The notes below the pieces were generated by a model that saw nothing but the letters and a program-made list of their open reading frames with translations, did no database searches and was not told where the DNA came from. This document shows, piece by piece, positions 54,485-57,114 of a stretch of 57,114 nucleotides of DNA. The first letter of the stretch is position 1, and every line of letters starts with the position of its first letter. Made by a program: the position numbers and the translations under genes. This DNA is from Betaproteobacteria bacterium SCGC AG-212-J23 (lineage in GTDB: Bacteria; Pseudomonadota; Gammaproteobacteria; Burkholderiales; SG8-39): contig LSTF01000080.1 of assembly GCA_001644455.1 (NCBI GenBank), forward strand, positions 1 through 57,114. The letters run 5' to 3'.

Positions 54485-56500
54485 TTACTTCAGGATGCGC
54501 AGCAGGTTGTGGTGCGAGTCGGTAAAGGTCGGAAGATTCTTGCGGTCGTCGATCTCGTCGGCTGCATCGGCGATGCGCGGCCAGGCGAGGAGCTTCGCGT
54601 TGCGCGTGACGATGATCTGGTCGGTGGGCGAGTACCAGTACTCCGCCCCTTCGCTGCCCTCGGGCACGTCGGCAACGTTGACCGCCTCGAAGCCGACTTC
54701 GGCGGCGAGGCGCTTCACCACCGGCAGCAGGTCGATGAAGCGGTTGGTCGCCTGGAAGACGATCACGCCGTCGGGCTTGAGGTGCTTGAGGTACAGCGCC
54801 ATCGCCTCGCGCGTCACGAGGTGCATCGGGATCGAGTCGCCCGAGAAGGCGTCGATGCCCATCACGTCATAGCCGCGCGGCGGCTCGCGCTCGAGCGATA
54901 AGCGACCGTCGCCGAGAACAAGCTCGATTTTTCCAGAAGAATCATTCAAATAGGTGAACTCGCGTTTGGCGATATCCACCACCCTCGGGCTGATCTCGTA
55001 GAACACCAGCGCGTCGCCCGGCTTCATCCATGACGCGATCACGCCGGCGCCGAGGCCGATGACGCCGACGCGCAGCGGCTTCTTGGGATTGATTTCCCTC
55101 AGCGACTGGAAAACGCGGCCGTAGCCCGAGCCCGGGCTGAAGTAGTCGGCCGGCGTGTTGCGGAACGAGTCGCCGAGCAGCTGACCGCCGTGCATGATCG
55201 CGCCGTGATACATCGAGCGATACGGAATCGGCGTCGCGTGATCCGCGGTCCGCACCACGCCGTAGAAGTCGCGCTCCATCACGCGCACGCCTTCGGTGTA
55301 GTCATGCGCCGCGCGCGCTACCAGCACCACCGTGGCGACGGCGACCGCCATTCCGCCGAGCAGGGCCGCGCGGCGCAAGCGAGCCGCGAGCAGCAGCGCC
55401 AGCAGCACCAGCGCGATGCCGATCTCGAAGTAGCCGGAGAGCACCAGCGGCGCGACGATCGCGACCAGCACCGCGCCCAGCGCGCCGCCGAGCGAGATCA
55501 TGAGGTAGAAGCGCGTCAGGTGCGCCGGGTCGGGCTTCAGCGCCGCCAGCTCGCCGTGGCAGAACATGCACGACACGAACAGGCCGACGATGAAGATCGG
55601 CAGCGCGGCGTGCAACTCGAGCGAAGGCGCATACCAAGCCATCACCGGCACGAAGACAAGCAGCAGCGCGAGGAACAGCGGCCGCACGTACCAGCGCGGG
55701 TGGTCGAAGGCGAGGATGAAGGTCACGAGGTAGATCGCGAGCGGTACGACCCAGAGGAAAGGCACGCTGGCGATGTTCTGTGTGATGTGGTTGGTCACCG
55801 CCAGCAGCATCACCGAGCCCATTGCCGCCAGCGCGAGCCACAGCAATTGCCGGGCGGTCGTCGGCTTTGAAACCGAATGCACTTCCTGGGCCGTCGGTGC
55901 GACGCCGTTAGCGGACATCAAGGCCACCACGCCGCAGAGCACTGCGAAGCCCGCGAACATGAACGACCAGCCCCAGCCGAGCGTCCTGAGGTCGAATGCC
56001 GGCTCGAACAGCACCGGGAAGCCGAGCAGCGCCAGCAGCGACGCCAGGTTGGAAAGCGCGAACAGACGGTAGGGCACGACGCTCCGGAAGCGCCGCCAGT
56101 ACCACGCCTGGAGCAGCGGCGTGGTGGTCGAAAGCAGGAAGTACGGGAGGCCAATGGTGGCGAGAAGCAGCAGCAGGATGCGCGCGATCGGCTGCTCGTC
56201 GCCCTGCGGCTTCCAGCCGCTCGAGGCGAGGATCGGCAGCGAAAGCAGCGACAGCACGAGCAGCGCCACGTGCAGCATCGCCTGGCGGCGCGCGCCGAGG
56301 CGCGTCGTCCAGTCGGCATAGGCATAACCGGCGAGCAGCACGCTCTGGAAGAAGACGAGGCACGTCGTCCACACCCCCGCCGAGCCGCCGAACCACGGCA
56401 GGATCTGCTTGGCGATGATCGGCTGGACCAGGAACAGCAGGAACGACGAGAGGAAAATCGTCGCGGCGTAGGGCAGCGTCGCCGCGAGCGGCGCGCGCAT
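54485..56500 (-). CDS. Polytopic membrane protein with C-terminal spermidine-synthase-like domain
   Basis: 671 aa from ATG 56500 ([52 protein letters not shown]); C-terminal LRVGVIGLGAGVIASWMKPGDALVFYEISPRVVDIA. Confidence 0.88.
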   Translation of the reverse strand: MRAPLAATLPYAATIFLSSFLLFLVQPIIAKQILPWFGGSAGVWTTCLVFFQSVLLAGYAYADWTTRLGARRQAMLHVALLVLSLLSLPILASSGWKPQGDEQPIARILLLLLATIGLPYFLLSTTTPLLQAWYWRRFRSVVPYRLFALSNLASLLALLGFPVLFEPAFDLRTLGWGWSFMFAGFAVLCGVVALMSANGVAPTAQEVHSVSKPTTARQLLWLALAAMGSVMLLAVTNHITQNIASVPFLWVVPLAIYLVTFILAFDHPRWYVRPLFLALLLVFVPVMAWYAPSLELHAALPIFIVGLFVSCMFCHGELAALKPDPAHLTRFYLMISLGGALGAVLVAIVAPLVLSGYFEIGIALVLLALLLAARLRRAALLGGMAVAVATVVLVARAAHDYTEGVRVMERDFYGVVRTADHATPIPYRSMYHGAIMHGGQLLGDSFRNTPADYFSPGSGYGRVFQSLREINPKKPLRVGVIGLGAGVIASWMKPGDALVFYEISPRVVDIAKREFTYLNDSSGKIELVLGDGRLSLEREPPRGYDVMGIDAFSGDSIPMHLVTREAMALYLKHLKPDGVIVFQATNRFIDLLPVVKRLAAEVGFEAVNVADVPEGSEGAEYWYSPTDQIIVTRNAKLLAWPRIADAADEIDDRKNLPTFTDSHHNLLRILK

Positions 56501-57114
56501 TACTTGCGCTTCAGAACCGATTGGAGCGTCCTTCCCATTTCCGCGGGGTTGCGCGTCACCTTGATGCCGCACTCCTCCATCACCGAGAGCTTCTCCTGCG
56601 CCGTGCCCTTGCCGCCGGAGATGATCGCGCCGGCGTGGCCCATGCGCTTGCCGGGCGGCGCGGTGATGCCGGCGATGAAGCCGACCACCGGCTTCTTCAT
56701 GTTCTTCTTCACCCAGCGCGCCGCGTCTTCCTCGTCCGAGCCGCCGATCTCGCCGATCATGATCACCGCGTCGGTGGCCGGATCGTCGTTGAACATCTTC
56801 ATCACGTCGATGTGCTTCAGGCCGTTGACGGGGTCGCCGCCGATGCCGACCGCGCTCGACTGGCCGATGCCCAGCTCGGTGAGCTGACCGACCGCCTCAT
56901 AGGTGAGCGTGCCGGAGCGCGACACCACGCCGACGCGGCCTTTCTTGTGGATATGGCCCGGCATGATGCCGATCTTGATCTCGCCCGGCGTGATCACGCC
57001 CGGGCAGTTCGGGCCGACCAGCCTGGTGCGCCGGTTCTCGCGTCGCATGCGGTCGCGCACCGCCACCATGTCGCGCACCGGGATGCCCTCGGTGATGCAG
57101 ATGACCAGATCGAG
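56500..57114 (-). CDS. sucD: Succinyl-CoA synthetase alpha subunit, 5' end off the window
   Basis: [22 protein letters not shown]...[45 protein letters not shown]; reading frame open to the window edge. Confidence 0.95.
   Translation of the reverse strand, partial: LDLVICITEGIPVRDMVAVRDRMRRENRRTRLVGPNCPGVITPGEIKIGIMPGHIHKKGRVGVVSRSGTLTYEAVGQLTELGIGQSSAVGIGGDPVNGLKHIDVMKMFNDDPATDAVIMIGEIGGSDEEDAARWVKKNMKKPVVGFIAGITAPPGKRMGHAGAIISGGKGTAQEKLSVMEECGIKVTRNPAEMGRTLQSVLKRK

Overview
This 57 kb, GC-rich window looks like a bacterial (probably betaproteobacterial) chromosome segment. It is almost entirely protein coding, and I saw no rRNA, tRNA, CRISPR array or transposase. From left to right it contains: (1) a type IV pilin and a signalling block with a GAF/HD-GYP protein, a GAF-GspE/PilB-type ATPase, a CHASE2 class III cyclase, a double-FHA protein, a PP2C phosphatase and a CHASE2 Ser/Thr kinase. 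(2) An oxalate/formate C1 locus with oxc, frc, a formyltransferase resembling the hydrolase domain of 10-formyl-THF dehydrogenase, fhs, an OFA-type MFS transporter and an NAD-type formate dehydrogenase (fused FdsG-FdsB plus FdsA), together with a cysteine-free Crp/Fnr regulator. (3) An octaheme cytochrome c translationally coupled to a small membrane protein. (4) An mdtABC/NodT-type RND efflux locus with a BaeSR-like two-component system. (5) A TPR/OGT-like glycosyltransferase cluster interleaved with an ACP-FAAL-PlsC trifunctional protein and a desaturase. (6) A membrane spermidine-synthase-like protein and the 3' part of sucD. The two strongest non-standard signals are as follows. First, three near-identical palindromes (CTTGACTGAGGTCAAG twice, CTTGACTGCGGTCAAG once) lie in exactly the three divergent intergenic regions upstream of oxc, fhs and the fds operon. 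Each has -10-like hexamers at nearly fixed spacing on both strands, which predicts a compact oxalate/formate regulon of the local Crp/Fnr protein. Second, a 47-48 nt duplication of the 3' end of that crp/fnr gene, with only synonymous differences inside the repeated codons plus one indel, flanks the octaheme-cytochrome cassette like an integration or recombination scar.
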